Source: Dechloromonas denitrificans
Lineage (GTDB): Bacteria; Pseudomonadota; Gammaproteobacteria; Burkholderiales; Rhodocyclaceae
Assembly (NCBI RefSeq): GCF_020510665.1
Contig: NZ_CP075187.1
Span: 558,001-622,000, forward strand
Reading direction: 5' to 3'
Length of the DNA stretch: 64,000 nt
The notes beneath the pieces were generated by a model that was given only the letters and a program-made list of their open reading frames with translations, did no database searches and had not been told where the DNA came from. Below are positions 55,901 through 64,000 of this stretch, piece after piece (positions within the stretch are counted from its first letter, which is position 1; the number at the start of each line of letters is the position of its first letter). The translations under genes and the position numbers were made by a program.

Positions 55901-56406
55901 TGGAACCGGCCAAGGAAACGACGGCGCTGGCCGGTGTGGTGGTTGGCGTGCGGACCCAGATGACCCGGCGCGGCAAGATGCTGTTCGTTCAGCTGGATGA
56001 TGGTACCGGGATGATCGAAGTCACCGTCTTCAACGAATTGTTCGAGGCTGAACGAGCCAAGATCGTTACCGATGAGGTGCTGATCATCGAGGGGCGCGTG
56101 CGCTACGACGAGTTTTCAGGCAGCAACAGCGTGACGGCCGACAAGCTGATGACTTTGGGCGAGGCGCGGGCGCGTTTTGCCAAACACTTGCAGTTGCGGA
56201 TGGGCGCGGCGGCAGATGCCCGCAAGTTGAAGTCACTGCTGCAGCCGTTTGTGCCGGGAACGGCTCAGGTTCGTATCCGCTATCGCAACAAGGACGCTGA
56301 GTGCGAACTGGTGCTGGGTGAGAAATTCCGCGTCAGGCTCGATGATCTGCTACTTGAGGCGCTGACCGGCTGGCTGCAGCCGGAAAACGTCGAAATCATC
56401 TATTAG
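52933..56406 (+). CDS. dnaE: DNA polymerase III alpha subunit
   Basis: A 1157-residue replicative polymerase. The N-terminal PHP domain begins VPLRLHSEYSVTDGIVRIGD. The C-family palm carries VGPGRGSGAGSLVAYSLRIT and the catalytic acidic motif MPDFDIDFCQDNRW. The fingers/HhH regions follow, and near 1000-1080 an OB-fold segment (ALAGVVVGVRTQMTRRGKML). Length is that of DnaE1. ATG 52933 gives the family N-terminus; an upstream reading from 52858 is rejected. It is convergent with a soluble chemoreceptor, with a perfect hairpin between. Confidence 0.97.
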   Translation: MTPPRYVPLRLHSEYSVTDGIVRIGDAVKRAAGDGMPAMAVTDLGNLFGLVKFYSGARGKGVKPIAGADVWITNPEAPDDASRLLLLVRNRTGYQQLCELLTRAYLVEGRRDRAEIRREWFAELGCDGLIALSGAHLGDVGEALVNGNFELAGERARAWEAIFPGAFYLEVQRYGQPQQEAVVQATADLAGELGLPLVATHPIQFLDQDDFQAHEARVCIAEGYVLGDHRRPKIYTDQQYFKNQAEMVELFADLPEALENTLEIARRCNIEMTLGKNFLPDFPIPPGMTDGEYLVEEAKKGLEVRLAELYPDPEVRQQRRPEYDERLVFECKTILQMGFPGYFLIVADFINWGKQNGVPVGPGRGSGAGSLVAYSLRITDIDPLEYALLFERFLNPERVSMPDFDIDFCQDNRWRVIEYVREHYGPQAVSQIATFGTMSSKAVIRDVGRVFGLPYSMCDRISKLIPIVQNKPVSLAEALEQEPQLKEMMEGDGDGETVRELFDLAGRLEDLTRNVGMHAGGVLIAPGKITDFCPIYQATGADASPVSQFDKDDVEKAGLVKFDFLGLRNLTIIELAVEYIRRMTGEKLDLMSLGFKDPAAYQILKDANTTAIFQVESEGMKKLLKKLAPDRFEDIIAVLALYRPGPLGSGMVDDFILRKKGQQKIDYFHPDLTACLSPTYGVIVYQEQVMQISQIIGGYTLGGADMLRRAMGKKKAEEMAAHRATIAEGAKKKGYDPALAEQLFDLMTKFAEYGFNKSHTAAYAVVTYHTAWLKAHHCAAFMAATMSSDMDNTDSVKIFYEDAVGPANKLKMLGPDVNASNYRFEPVDRSTIRYGLGAVKGTGEQAVNVILKAREEGGPFKDLFDFCKRCDKRMVNRRTTEALIKAGAFDGIAPKVAGSEVPDRYRLLASVGVAMEFADQAERNAMQTSLFDIGNVAEEHAPQYLTVKPWDEKEKLMQEKTALGFFFSGHPYNTCKKELSRFIRRPLNRLEPAKETTALAGVVVGVRTQMTRRGKMLFVQLDDGTGMIEVTVFNELFEAERAKIVTDEVLIIEGRVRYDEFSGSNSVTADKLMTLGEARARFAKHLQLRMGAAADARKLKSLLQPFVPGTAQVRIRYRNKDAECELVLGEKFRVRLDDLLLEALTGWLQPENVEIIY

Positions 56407-56425
56407 GCAGGGGCTGAGGCCAGGC

Positions 56426-56449
56426 GGATAGCGCCATGCGGCGCTATCC
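56426..56449. terminator. Hairpin between convergent dnaE and chemoreceptor genes
   Basis: GGATAGCGCC (56426-56435) / GGCGCTATCC (56440-56449), a perfect 10-bp stem with loop ATGC. No T-run on either side; it may be a bidirectional pause or factor-dependent terminator. Confidence 0.5.
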
Positions 56450-56458
56450 CGGCCGCCT

Positions 56459-57976
56459 TCAGACCACCATGTCGGTCTTGAAACCAATCCGCACGGCACC
56501 CCAGTGACGGCCATTGATGATGATCGGCATCGACAGGTCGTTGAGGATTTCACCGGTATCCCGGACGTAGGTCTGGAAGAGCGAAGATTTCTGGTTCTTG
56601 GCCAGCTTGAGGCCGACCGGATCGTTGAAGATCCGCTTATGGCGGCATTTGAGCAGGTCGACCGCAGGATCGCCGCTTGGGGCATTCGAGAACACGCCAT
56701 TGTGGGCCGGCGCATAACCATTGGTATCGACTGACAGCGAGTAGGTCAGCCCGGGGACGTCGCGCAACAGGTCGTCGTAGATGCGTGTCAGTTCGGCGTC
56801 GCACTGGCCGTCATAGGCCGTCGTGAAGCGCTTCGGGTTCGAGCCGGGGATGTCCTTGTAGGCTTGATCGAAAACGTTAACCCCGCGGTCGGCCATTTTC
56901 TGGAATACCGCTGCGACGCTGTTGCGGAAGCCGATGCATTTGTCGTGCAGGTTGTCGAATGCACTGTTGCCGGTACGGAAGTCGGCCAGCGTGCATTGCA
57001 GGTCCTCGGTCGATTCGCGCAGTGTCTTGGCGGAGTCCAGGCACTGTTTCATGCGCCCTGAAATGTCCACCGAGTGATTGCGAATTTCTTCAACTTCGCG
57101 GTGAATCGACTGATTGCTCTCGCGCAGGTTGTAGATGGCCCCGGAAATGGTGCTCAATTGCTCGGTGGTCTGCTTGAAGTCGCCAACCATGGTGCTCAGG
57201 TCGCTGGCCGAGGTTTCGATGTATTCGTTGGCCTTGGTGACCTCGCCGACAATGGTCTGCGTCTTGGCCGAGGTGTCTGAAACCAGGTTGATCATCGACT
57301 GGGTGTTCTGCCCGATGACCTGGGTGGCCGTCTTTACCTTTTCTGCCAGCTTGCGGACTTCGTCGGCAACGACGGCAAAACCACGCCCGGCTTCGCCGGC
57401 ACGGGCAGCTTCGATGGCTGCGTTGAGGGCCAGCAGATTGGTCTGGTCGGAAATGTCGTTGATCAGCGAAACGATCTCGTTGATCTTCATCGAACTGGTA
57501 TGCAACTCGCTGACCGTCGAGGAGAAATGCTCGATGTGCTGGTTGGTCGAGCGCATGGTCGAGGCAACGGTTTCCATTTGCTCCAGCGAGCGCTGGGCCA
57601 GATCGAGATTGTTCCGGGTGGATGCCTGGATGGCGTCGGAGTTCATCGCCACTTCGCCGACCGCCTGGTTTACCCGGTTGCTCGACTCGAATACGTCGCT
57701 GGCCAGCGATTCCTGCCGGCGCACGGCGTCGCCGGTGAGCTGGACCAGGTGATTCATCTTTGCCGCATCGGCCGCAATGCTGACGCTGCGTTCCCGTGCG
57801 TGCGAGATCAGGCCGCGAACCCGGCTGAAGAAACGGTTGATGTTCGACGAAATCCGGCCTGCAGCATCACCGCCGGATGTGCCGACCGAGTGCGACAGGT
57901 CGGCATTGCCATCGGCAATGGCGGCAATGTCACGGTCGATTTTGTCGAGAGCGTTGTTATTTCCGAAAAATCCCAT
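56459..57976 (-). CDS. Soluble methyl-accepting chemotaxis protein with C-terminal Cache-like domain
   Basis: A 505-residue receptor without TM segments. A HAMP-like start ([20 protein letters not shown]) leads into the MA domain (about 80-330), with tip [20 protein letters not shown] and [19 protein letters not shown]. The C-terminal domain (about 370-505) contains [17 protein letters not shown] and, later, [19 protein letters not shown], a Cache-like module found after MA domains in some cytoplasmic receptors. Sensing is therefore C-terminal and intracellular, the reverse of normal order. No CheR tail motif is present. Confidence 0.87.
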   Translation of the reverse strand: MGFFGNNNALDKIDRDIAAIADGNADLSHSVGTSGGDAAGRISSNINRFFSRVRGLISHARERSVSIAADAAKMNHLVQLTGDAVRRQESLASDVFESSNRVNQAVGEVAMNSDAIQASTRNNLDLAQRSLEQMETVASTMRSTNQHIEHFSSTVSELHTSSMKINEIVSLINDISDQTNLLALNAAIEAARAGEAGRGFAVVADEVRKLAEKVKTATQVIGQNTQSMINLVSDTSAKTQTIVGEVTKANEYIETSASDLSTMVGDFKQTTEQLSTISGAIYNLRESNQSIHREVEEIRNHSVDISGRMKQCLDSAKTLRESTEDLQCTLADFRTGNSAFDNLHDKCIGFRNSVAAVFQKMADRGVNVFDQAYKDIPGSNPKRFTTAYDGQCDAELTRIYDDLLRDVPGLTYSLSVDTNGYAPAHNGVFSNAPSGDPAVDLLKCRHKRIFNDPVGLKLAKNQKSSLFQTYVRDTGEILNDLSMPIIINGRHWGAVRIGFKTDMVV

Positions 57977-58087
57977 CAGATGTCTCCTGCATCTAGTTCT
58001 TATGACTTACCGGGATAGGGCAAGGGGTGGGCAGATAGTACGCCGTGAAATTAACTATGGCACCCCTTACGCCTTGCTTACGAAAAC

Positions 58088-58675
58088 TCAGGTCGTGCGC
58101 TGGCGGGCCGCAAGTCGGCCCAGAAGGAAGCCCTTGATTTCGTGGAACGGAATCGGTTTGCCGAATACGGTGACATCGGGCGGCAGGCCGCGCTGGGCGA
58201 TTTCGTCGTCCTCGATGGCGCTGACCACGATAATGTCCATGCGGGCCAGTTCCGGGTTGGCGCGCAGGCGACGGATCATTTCGAAACCATCCATGCCGGG
58301 CATCATCAGGTCGGCAATCAGGATATCGGGTGTTGATTGTCCGACTTGCAGCAGGCCGTCAAAGCCATTGGCAACCATGCGGACCTTGATCGGCAGATTC
58401 CAGCTTTCGATGGTCAGTTCGTAGAGTTTCTGCAGTGTCGGGTCGTCTTCGGCGATCAGCAGGTTGATCTGGCCGCCTGCTTCGCTGGCGCTGGGGATCA
58501 GATTCTTCCGTCGGTTGAGCAGGGCTTCGACCGAAGCAAGCGGAATGCGACGATGACCGCCGGTTGTCTTCCAGGCTTCAAGCGCACCGCTTTCGACCAT
58601 GTTCTGGACCGTGCCGAGCGATACACCCAATTTGACGGCGGCTTGACGAGTGCTGAGAAATTCTGAGTCTGCCAT
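58088..58675 (-). CDS. Response regulator with N-terminal MerR/excisionase-type HTH
   Basis: A 195-residue protein. Residues about 8-55 form an HTH_17-type domain (STRQAAVKLGVSLGTVQNM, WKTTGGHRRIPLASVEALL). A receiver follows (about 70-190) with acidic pair AEDD, phospho-acceptor Asp122 (LIADLMMPGMDG) and the Lys in VFGKPIP. The output domain is thus N-terminal, unlike OmpR or NarL types. It probably binds DNA under phosphorylation control. The cognate kinase is not adjacent; the two orphan kinases in this window are possible partners by inference only. Confidence 0.88.
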   Translation of the reverse strand: MADSEFLSTRQAAVKLGVSLGTVQNMVESGALEAWKTTGGHRRIPLASVEALLNRRKNLIPSASEAGGQINLLIAEDDPTLQKLYELTIESWNLPIKVRMVANGFDGLLQVGQSTPDILIADLMMPGMDGFEMIRRLRANPELARMDIIVVSAIEDDEIAQRGLPPDVTVFGKPIPFHEIKGFLLGRLAARQRTT

Positions 58676-58740
58676 GGTTGTTTCTGAGAAATAACAAATT
58701 CGTTAAATTTTAGCAGGGTAATCAATGGGATTTGTAAAAT

Positions 58741-58774
58741 AAAAAATCCCGGCTATCCGCAAGGGGCCGGGATT
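58741..58774 (-). terminator. Rho-independent terminator of the AhpC-type peroxiredoxin gene
   Basis: AATCCCGGC (58745-58753) / GCCGGGATT (58766-58774) with a 12-base loop; a T-rich run follows on the minus strand. It lies 39 bases past the stop, just upstream of the HTH-receiver gene. Confidence 0.82.
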
Positions 58775-58813
58775 TCTTGGGGTTTGCCTGCACAAGGCAG
58801 GCAGTGAGCCGGA

Positions 58814-59413
58814 TTACAGCTTTTTGGCGTTTTTCGAGAGATAGGCGGCAACACCTTCCGTCGAGGCAACCATCCCTGGTTTGCCCTTGTTCCAGCCTGC
58901 CGGGCAGACTTCGCCGTGTTCTTCGAAGAACTGGAGAGCGTCGACCATGCGCAGCATTTCGTCGATGTTGCGACCGAGCGGCAGCATGTTGACGACCTGG
59001 TGCATGACCACGCCGTTCTTGTCGATCAGGAACGAGCCACGCAGAGCCACACCGGCGCCTTCGAGTTCAACGTCGTAAGCGCGGCAGATGTCGTGCTTGA
59101 TGTCGGCAACCAGCGGGTAGCCGACCTGGCCGATACCACCGTCCTTGATGGCGGTGTTCTTCCAGGCCAGGTGGGTGAACTGGGAGTCGATCGAAACACC
59201 GATGACTTCGACGCCGCGTTCCTTGAATTCAGCCAGGCGATGATCGAAGGCGATCAGTTCGGACGGGCAGACAAAGGTGAAGTCGAGCGGGTAGAAGAAC
59301 AGGACAACCGGCTTGCCCTTGAAATCGGATAGCTTCAGGTCCTTGATTTCATTGTTGCCATAGACAGCGGTTGCGGTGAAGTCGGGGGCTTGTTTACCAA
59401 CGAGAACGGCCAT
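58814..59413 (-). CDS. 2-Cys peroxiredoxin, AhpC type
   Basis: A 199-residue thiol peroxidase. The peroxidatic Cys49 is in [12 protein letters not shown]; the resolving Cys170 is in [15 protein letters not shown]. Both are typical of the typical 2-Cys Prx class (AhpC/Prx1). It reduces hydrogen peroxide and organic peroxides using thioredoxin or AhpF-like reductants; no ahpF is adjacent. AAGGAG is 7 bases before the ATG. A strong terminator follows. Confidence 0.95.
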   Translation of the reverse strand: MAVLVGKQAPDFTATAVYGNNEIKDLKLSDFKGKPVVLFFYPLDFTFVCPSELIAFDHRLAEFKERGVEVIGVSIDSQFTHLAWKNTAIKDGGIGQVGYPLVADIKHDICRAYDVELEGAGVALRGSFLIDKNGVVMHQVVNMLPLGRNIDEMLRMVDALQFFEEHGEVCPAGWNKGKPGMVASTEGVAAYLSKNAKKL

Positions 59414-59519
59414 GGTGTGCTCCTTTTAATGTTTATCTGAAGGTTGGGGTAAAGGCGGAATTTAACCAAGCGGGCAGGGACTGTCAAACCGGAGTCCGTG
59501 CTTCACGGATTGGGCAGGC

Positions 59520-59550
59520 TTGCCATGAATCTCATTCTGGCTGGCATAAT
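59520..59550 (+). promoter_or_regulatory. Possible promoter of the NuoM-like/DabA operon
   Basis: TTGCCA (59520-59525) and CATAAT (59545-59550) are 19 bases apart, slightly long spacing. A 16-codon frame (59557-59607) starts MKITMIWLAGG and overlaps the NuoM-like start; it could be a leader peptide or chance. Confidence 0.3.
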
Positions 59551-59600
59551 CGCAGTATGAAAATAACAATGATTTGGCTAGCCGGCGGAGGGGTCGGGAC

Positions 59601-61046
59601 ATGCTGAAAGTGCTGGTTTTCATGCCTGTCGTGGGGGCTGCCGTGTTGGCGGTGTTACCTGCCCGCCGTCCTGTACACCTTTGGCAGGTGGCGATGCTTT
59701 TTTCGGTCGCCGCCCTGGGCTATGCGCTGTGGCTGGCTGGTCAGTTCGAGCCGGCCGGTGCGGCGATCCAGATGGCCGAAAGCCGGGCCTGGAACGTTCG
59801 GCTGGGCTCTTATTTTTCCCTCGGGATGGATGGCATTTCGCTGGCCATGGTGCTGTTGACCGCGCTGCTCAGCCTGATTGCAGTATTGGTATCACGCCGG
59901 ATGGAAAGCGGCGCCCGGCTTTACTTTCCATTGGTGCTGCTCCTCGAATCGGCCATGTTTGGCGTGTTCACCGCAAGGGACTGGTCGTTGTTCTACGTTT
60001 TCTGGGAAGCTACGCTGCTCCCGCTGTTCTTCCTGATCGAGCGCCTGGGGGGCGCCAATCGGCAGAAAGCGGCACTCAATTTCTTCCTGTATACGCTGGG
60101 TGGCTCGGTATTCATGCTGGTGTCGCTGCTGTTTTTGTACGATGCGGCACCAGGCCACAGCTTTGCGATGGCCGATATGGCGGAAGGCGGGCGTGGCTTG
60201 CCGCTGCATACCCAGTTGTTGATCTTTGCCGGGTTTTTCATTGGCTTTGGCGTCAAGATGCCGGTTTTTCCCCTGCATGGCTGGCTGCCGCTGGCTCATG
60301 TCGAAGCGCCGAGCCCGGTTTCTATCCTGCTTTCCGGCGTGTTGCTGAAAATGGGAGCCTACGGCCTGATCCGGGCAGCCGAAACCTTGCCGGCGGCCTT
60401 GCTGGCCACGCAGGACTGGCTGGCCTTGCTGGCTTTCATCAGCCTGCTTTACGGTGGCATTCTGGCCTGGCGTCAGCAGGACCTGAAAGCGATGGTCGCC
60501 TACTCGTCGATTTCGCACATGGGCGTCGTCCTGCTCGGTATCGCCACCTTGAATGTCACCGGCCTGACCGGTGCCGTGATGCAGATGGTGGCGCATGGTT
60601 TGACGGCCGGCTTACTTTTCCTGGTGGTTGGCTTGCTCTACCAGCGGACGCACCAGCGCGATTTGGCGGATTATGGCTCCTTGCTCGGCAAGGCGCCGCG
60701 CTTTGCCTTTTTTTGTGCTTTCGGCTTGCTGGCGGCGATCGGCCTGCCGGGTAGCGCTGGTTTTGTGGCTGAATTGCATGCCGTCGTCGGTGGTTTCGGA
60801 CGGTGGGGGGGCTGGGTTGCCCTGGTCTGTCTCGGCATGCTGATCGGTGCGGCATACAGCTTTCGGGTGATCGGTCGGCTGTGTCTGCCTGGTCGACCAA
60901 TGGAACTGGTCGACATGACGCGTACCGAAACGGTTGCTGCTGCCATTCTGGTGCTGGTTATCCTGGGGTTGGGGCTGTGGCCGGCTCCCTTGCTTGATCT
61001 GGTTGCCGGCAGCGTCGCTCAGGTCAGCCAGTGGTTCGGTTCGTGA
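59601..61046 (+). CDS. NuoM-like proton-antiporter-family subunit (DabB-type partner)
   Basis: A 481-residue membrane protein with about 14 TM helices (pfam Proton_antipo_M). The key Glu is in YVFWEATLLPLFFLIERLGG, and the second signature is FGVKMPVFPLHGWLPLAHVE followed by APSPVSILLSGVLLKMGAYG. The LLKMGAYG form and the length resemble NuoM more than NuoL, which has a longer C-terminal lateral helix. No other nuo genes are here. Its stop overlaps the DabA start by one base, and in characterised DAB systems an antiporter-like DabB supplies the ion gradient to DabA. GGAGG precedes ATG 59601. Confidence 0.87.
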   Translation: MLKVLVFMPVVGAAVLAVLPARRPVHLWQVAMLFSVAALGYALWLAGQFEPAGAAIQMAESRAWNVRLGSYFSLGMDGISLAMVLLTALLSLIAVLVSRRMESGARLYFPLVLLLESAMFGVFTARDWSLFYVFWEATLLPLFFLIERLGGANRQKAALNFFLYTLGGSVFMLVSLLFLYDAAPGHSFAMADMAEGGRGLPLHTQLLIFAGFFIGFGVKMPVFPLHGWLPLAHVEAPSPVSILLSGVLLKMGAYGLIRAAETLPAALLATQDWLALLAFISLLYGGILAWRQQDLKAMVAYSSISHMGVVLLGIATLNVTGLTGAVMQMVAHGLTAGLLFLVVGLLYQRTHQRDLADYGSLLGKAPRFAFFCAFGLLAAIGLPGSAGFVAELHAVVGGFGRWGGWVALVCLGMLIGAAYSFRVIGRLCLPGRPMELVDMTRTETVAAAILVLVILGLGLWPAPLLDLVAGSVAQVSQWFGS

Positions 61047-64000
61047 TGATGGCTGAGCGCGACATGCCCCTCCGTCAGCGCCTGGGCGAACTGGTGGCGC
61101 ATTTGCGCCATGTCTTGCCAGCCCAGGCGCCGATTCGCGATTTCGTCCATCACAATACCCTGCATGGTTTCCAGCATCTCCCTTTTGCCGATGCGCTGAC
61201 TGCGGCAACGCAACTGACCGGTGCGGCGACCTACTGGCCGGAGGCGCGTTTTCGGGCTGCGTTTGAACAGGGCCGGATCAACCGCGACGATCTCGATGCG
61301 GCGCTCGATGCTGCGGGGCTGGATCAACTCGATCAGCCTCTGGTGGGACGGTGCCGTCGTCGCGAGATTTTGCGGGCCAGCCTGCTTGTGCCACCCGAAG
61401 AGATTTCCGCCCAACGCCAGGCCTGGCTGCGTCGGGAAACGCAGCCGCCCGAAGCAGCGATTCTGGCCTTGTGCCGGACGTTGACCGTGGCATCGCCGAT
61501 GGCTGACGCGGCGTGGCAGAACGTTGCCAGCCAGCGCTGGTCGGTGCTTTGTCAGCGGGTCGGCGGTGACTGGACTTTGCGTCAGTTGCTTGAACATCTG
61601 AGCGGCGAAAATATTCTCGAACGCGTGCGCTCGATGCTGCAGCGCCATGTCGCGGCACATCTCGATCTCGGTATCGCCGCCTGGCGCAACCCGGCCCGGG
61701 CCGATGGCTTTTATGCGGCCTGGCGAGCCAGTGCTGGTCTGGATGTCGGCTGGGAACTCGATGACTTGCCGGCCGTGCACGAAGAGATCGTACATCTGCC
61801 TTCCGACCCGCTCGATACCTTGCTCGATGAACTGCCGCGCTTGTTGCCGGATGAAACGCGATGGCCGGCCTATCTGGAAAGACTGGCACTCGACATGCCC
61901 GGCTGGTCCGGCATGTTCCTGTGGCGCGACGATCACCCGGCAGGCGGCGATGGAACGCCGGTTGCCATGCTGGATTACCTGGCCGTCCGCGTGGTGCTTG
62001 AGCGTCTGCTGGCTGACGACCTGATTCGTCGTCTGACCGGCTCGCCGCTGAATTTCGCTGAACTGGTCGGTTATTTCGCCGCTTGTCCGGCTGAGTTTTT
62101 CGTACGCGATGCCCTGCGGCGCGGAAATTTGCCCGAAGATTTGCAAAATCGTGCGGCCTATTTGAGCGCACCGGCCGAGAGTATTCGAGTGGATGAAAGC
62201 GAATGGATTACGCTGGCCGAGGCGATTGCCGATTCAGCGCAGGCCGATGACTCGAAGGTCTGGTATTTGGCCGGTTTGCTGCTTGAACTGGACTTGGGCG
62301 GCGCCGACCAGGCGGCGCCCAGTGCGGCAGAGGCTGCGCAGTTGCTTGACTGTGCAGGCGGCTTGAGTCCCCCGCAGCGTGGTCAAATCTGGCTGGAGGC
62401 TTACGAGCGGCACTATCGGGAACAACTGCTGACGGCGCTGGCGGCCAACCATTCACGCCAGCAAGCCGTCACCCGGCCATCGGCCCAGGTCATCATGTGC
62501 ATGGATGACCGCGAGGAGGGGACGCGCCGTCACCTGGAGGAAATTGCCCCGGATGTCGTGACCTATGGCGCGGCCGGATTCTTTGGCGTGGCGATGTACT
62601 GGCAGGGCCTGAATGATGCGACCCCGACGGCGCTGTGCCCGGTTGTCGTGACGCCGGAACACCTGGTTCGCGAACAGCCGGCGTTCGGCCAGGAGGCTGC
62701 CTTGGCCGCCCACGCCGCTCGGCACAGGCAGCGTCTTGGCTGGCGCGAAAGCCTGTTCCAGAAAACCGCGAGCAGCGTGCTGGCCGGCCCGTTGCTGACC
62801 GCACTGGCCGGATTGCCGGCCCTGCTTGCCCTGTGCGCAGCCAGCCTGTCGCCTAATGGGTTCGGCCGAACATTGCAGCGCTGGCGCCAATGGTTCGATG
62901 GCGCTTTGCCCAGCCGTCTTGCGTTGACGGCCGAAGCGCCGGCGCTGGCGACAGGGCAAAACCCGCAGCATGGATTTACCGATGAGGAGCAGGTCGACCG
63001 CGTCGCTGCATTCCTGCGCATGATCGGCCTGACGCAGGACTTTGCGCCGCTGATCCTGATGTTCGGCCATGGTTCGGGCAGCCTGAATAATCCGCATTTG
63101 TCGGCCTACGATTGTGGCGCCTGCTCTGGTCGGCACGGCGGCCCCAATGCGCGGGTTTTCGCCGCCATGGCCAATCGTCGTGAGGTCCGTGCTGGTTTGG
63201 CCGAGCGCGGATTGACGATTCCCGACTCCGTCTGGTTTGTCGCCGCGGAGCACAATACCTGCGATGACAGCATCGCCTGGTATGACCTTGAGGCGGTGCC
63301 GGCCAACTGGCAACCGGCACTTGATCGTCTGGTCGTGCAGTTGAGCGAGGCCTGTCGGGCGCATGCGGCCGAACGTTGCCGCCGCCTGGTGTCGGCCCCG
63401 CGCAATCCGACGCCTTGGCAGGGGCGGCAGCATGTCGGCGGGCGTGCCCAGGATCTTTCACAGGTGCGCCCGGAGCTTGGGCACGCGACCAATGCGGCCG
63501 CTTTCATCGGTCGGCGCGCAATGAGCCGCGGATTGTTTCTCGATCGACGTGTTTTCCTGATCTCCTACGATCCGCTGAACGACCCGGCCGGCAGCATTGC
63601 CGAGGGCATCCTGCTCGCTGCCGGACCGGTGGGGGCCGGCATTGCGCTTGAGTACTATTTTTCGACGGTGAATAACGAATATTTCGGCTGCGGGTCGAAA
63701 GTCACGCACAACATCACCGGCCAGTTCGGGGTGATGGAGGGGGCCGATTCCGATCTGCGCACCGGCCTGCCCTGGCAGATGGTCGAGATCCACGAGCCGA
63801 TGCGTTTGCTGGTCGTCGTCGAGCAGAGTACGAAGGTTCTGGCCGAGATTCTGCAGCGCCAGCCGCCGTTGCAGGAGTTGATCAACAATGCCTGGATCGT
63901 TTTGGTGGCCAAGGCCCCGTCGACCGGGGCAATGGCCCAATATTGCCCGCGCCGCGGCTGGTTGCCGTGGTCGGGGAGCAGCGTGCTGCCGCAGGTGGCT
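61046..64000 (+). CDS. dabA: DabA-type inorganic carbon transporter subunit (DUF2309), C-terminus outside window
   Basis: At least 985 residues; the frame is open to the right edge. It opens with PIRDFVHHNTLHGFQHLPFA, the DUF2309/UPF0753 signature. The zinc/active-site residues of DabA are all present: Cys485 and Asp487 in QVIMCMDDREE, His675 in LMFGHGSG and Cys690 in SAYDCGACSG. The 15-residue His-Cys spacing equals that of the characterised Halothiobacillus protein. The complex is thought to hydrate CO2 vectorially to bicarbonate at the membrane. This protein is longer than that one (over 985 versus roughly 830 residues). It overlaps the upstream antiporter gene by one base. Confidence 0.9.
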   Translation, partial: MMAERDMPLRQRLGELVAHLRHVLPAQAPIRDFVHHNTLHGFQHLPFADALTAATQLTGAATYWPEARFRAAFEQGRINRDDLDAALDAAGLDQLDQPLVGRCRRREILRASLLVPPEEISAQRQAWLRRETQPPEAAILALCRTLTVASPMADAAWQNVASQRWSVLCQRVGGDWTLRQLLEHLSGENILERVRSMLQRHVAAHLDLGIAAWRNPARADGFYAAWRASAGLDVGWELDDLPAVHEEIVHLPSDPLDTLLDELPRLLPDETRWPAYLERLALDMPGWSGMFLWRDDHPAGGDGTPVAMLDYLAVRVVLERLLADDLIRRLTGSPLNFAELVGYFAACPAEFFVRDALRRGNLPEDLQNRAAYLSAPAESIRVDESEWITLAEAIADSAQADDSKVWYLAGLLLELDLGGADQAAPSAAEAAQLLDCAGGLSPPQRGQIWLEAYERHYREQLLTALAANHSRQQAVTRPSAQVIMCMDDREEGTRRHLEEIAPDVVTYGAAGFFGVAMYWQGLNDATPTALCPVVVTPEHLVREQPAFGQEAALAAHAARHRQRLGWRESLFQKTASSVLAGPLLTALAGLPALLALCAASLSPNGFGRTLQRWRQWFDGALPSRLALTAEAPALATGQNPQHGFTDEEQVDRVAAFLRMIGLTQDFAPLILMFGHGSGSLNNPHLSAYDCGACSGRHGGPNARVFAAMANRREVRAGLAERGLTIPDSVWFVAAEHNTCDDSIAWYDLEAVPANWQPALDRLVVQLSEACRAHAAERCRRLVSAPRNPTPWQGRQHVGGRAQDLSQVRPELGHATNAAAFIGRRAMSRGLFLDRRVFLISYDPLNDPAGSIAEGILLAAGPVGAGIALEYYFSTVNNEYFGCGSKVTHNITGQFGVMEGADSDLRTGLPWQMVEIHEPMRLLVVVEQSTKVLAEILQRQPPLQELINNAWIVLVAKAPSTGAMAQYCPRRGWLPWSGSSVLPQVA

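Overview
The window is a contiguous piece of a Gram-negative, GC-rich betaproteobacterial chromosome. The housekeeping content (rpsU-yqeY-dnaG-rpoD block, LptE, porin), the chemoreceptors and sensor kinases, a clade-3 catalase and the LysR/pirin/WrbA trio point to the Rhodocyclales (Dechloromonas/Azonexus-like). That placement is inferred from recognised proteins and gene order; no rRNA lies in the window. Most of it is ordinary core chromosome, densely packed with many 4-base overlaps.

Layout. 1-7.8 kb: 3' end of the RNase P RNA gene, a large PAS/Cache chemoreceptor, a HemK-like methyltransferase, and a lipoprotein/ECF-sigma/anti-sigma operon. 7.9-11.83 kb: the main accessory region. A tRNA gene with a CAU anticodon (11753-11829) is followed by about 2.1 kb of foreign, AT-richer DNA bounded by a 41-bp direct copy of the tRNA 3' end. 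That DNA holds an RDD membrane protein and an IS630-family element. Just beyond the outer copy, an IS4-family element sits inside what reconstructs as the tRNA's original terminator. 11.8-17.5 kb: rpoD, dnaG, yqeY and rpsU on the minus strand, with tsaD divergent. 17.5-21.3 kb: a gene-free stretch with a candidate small RNA, catalase with a possible upstream microprotein, and an IS1182-family element inserted at the plsY terminator. 21.3-33.8 kb: plsY, folB, a ZIP transporter, ybaK, porin, xerD, ogt, proA, holA-lptE-leuS and small unknowns. 34-39 kb: uvrD, then an overlapping quinone oxidoreductase/TAXI protein/ParA ATPase group. 39-52.8 kb: two sensor kinases with periplasmic binding domains, LysR/pirin/WrbA, a double-receiver regulator, an overlapping membrane protein/sialidase-like/glycosyltransferase-39 operon and an enoyl-CoA hydratase. 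52.9-64 kb: dnaE, a soluble chemoreceptor, an HTH-receiver regulator, AhpC-type peroxiredoxin, and a NuoM-like/DabA pair that runs off the right edge.

No CRISPR array, complete prophage or restriction system is visible. The points most worth following are the nested tRNA island and IS insertions into terminators, the DabA inorganic-carbon uptake pair with a NuoM-type partner, the TAXI/ParA operon, the sialidase-like/glycosyltransferase operon, an AT-rich insertion in the LeuS editing domain, three genes that look leaderless, and the small RNA whose GGAGGAGACA stretch matches the likely catalase 3' UTR.
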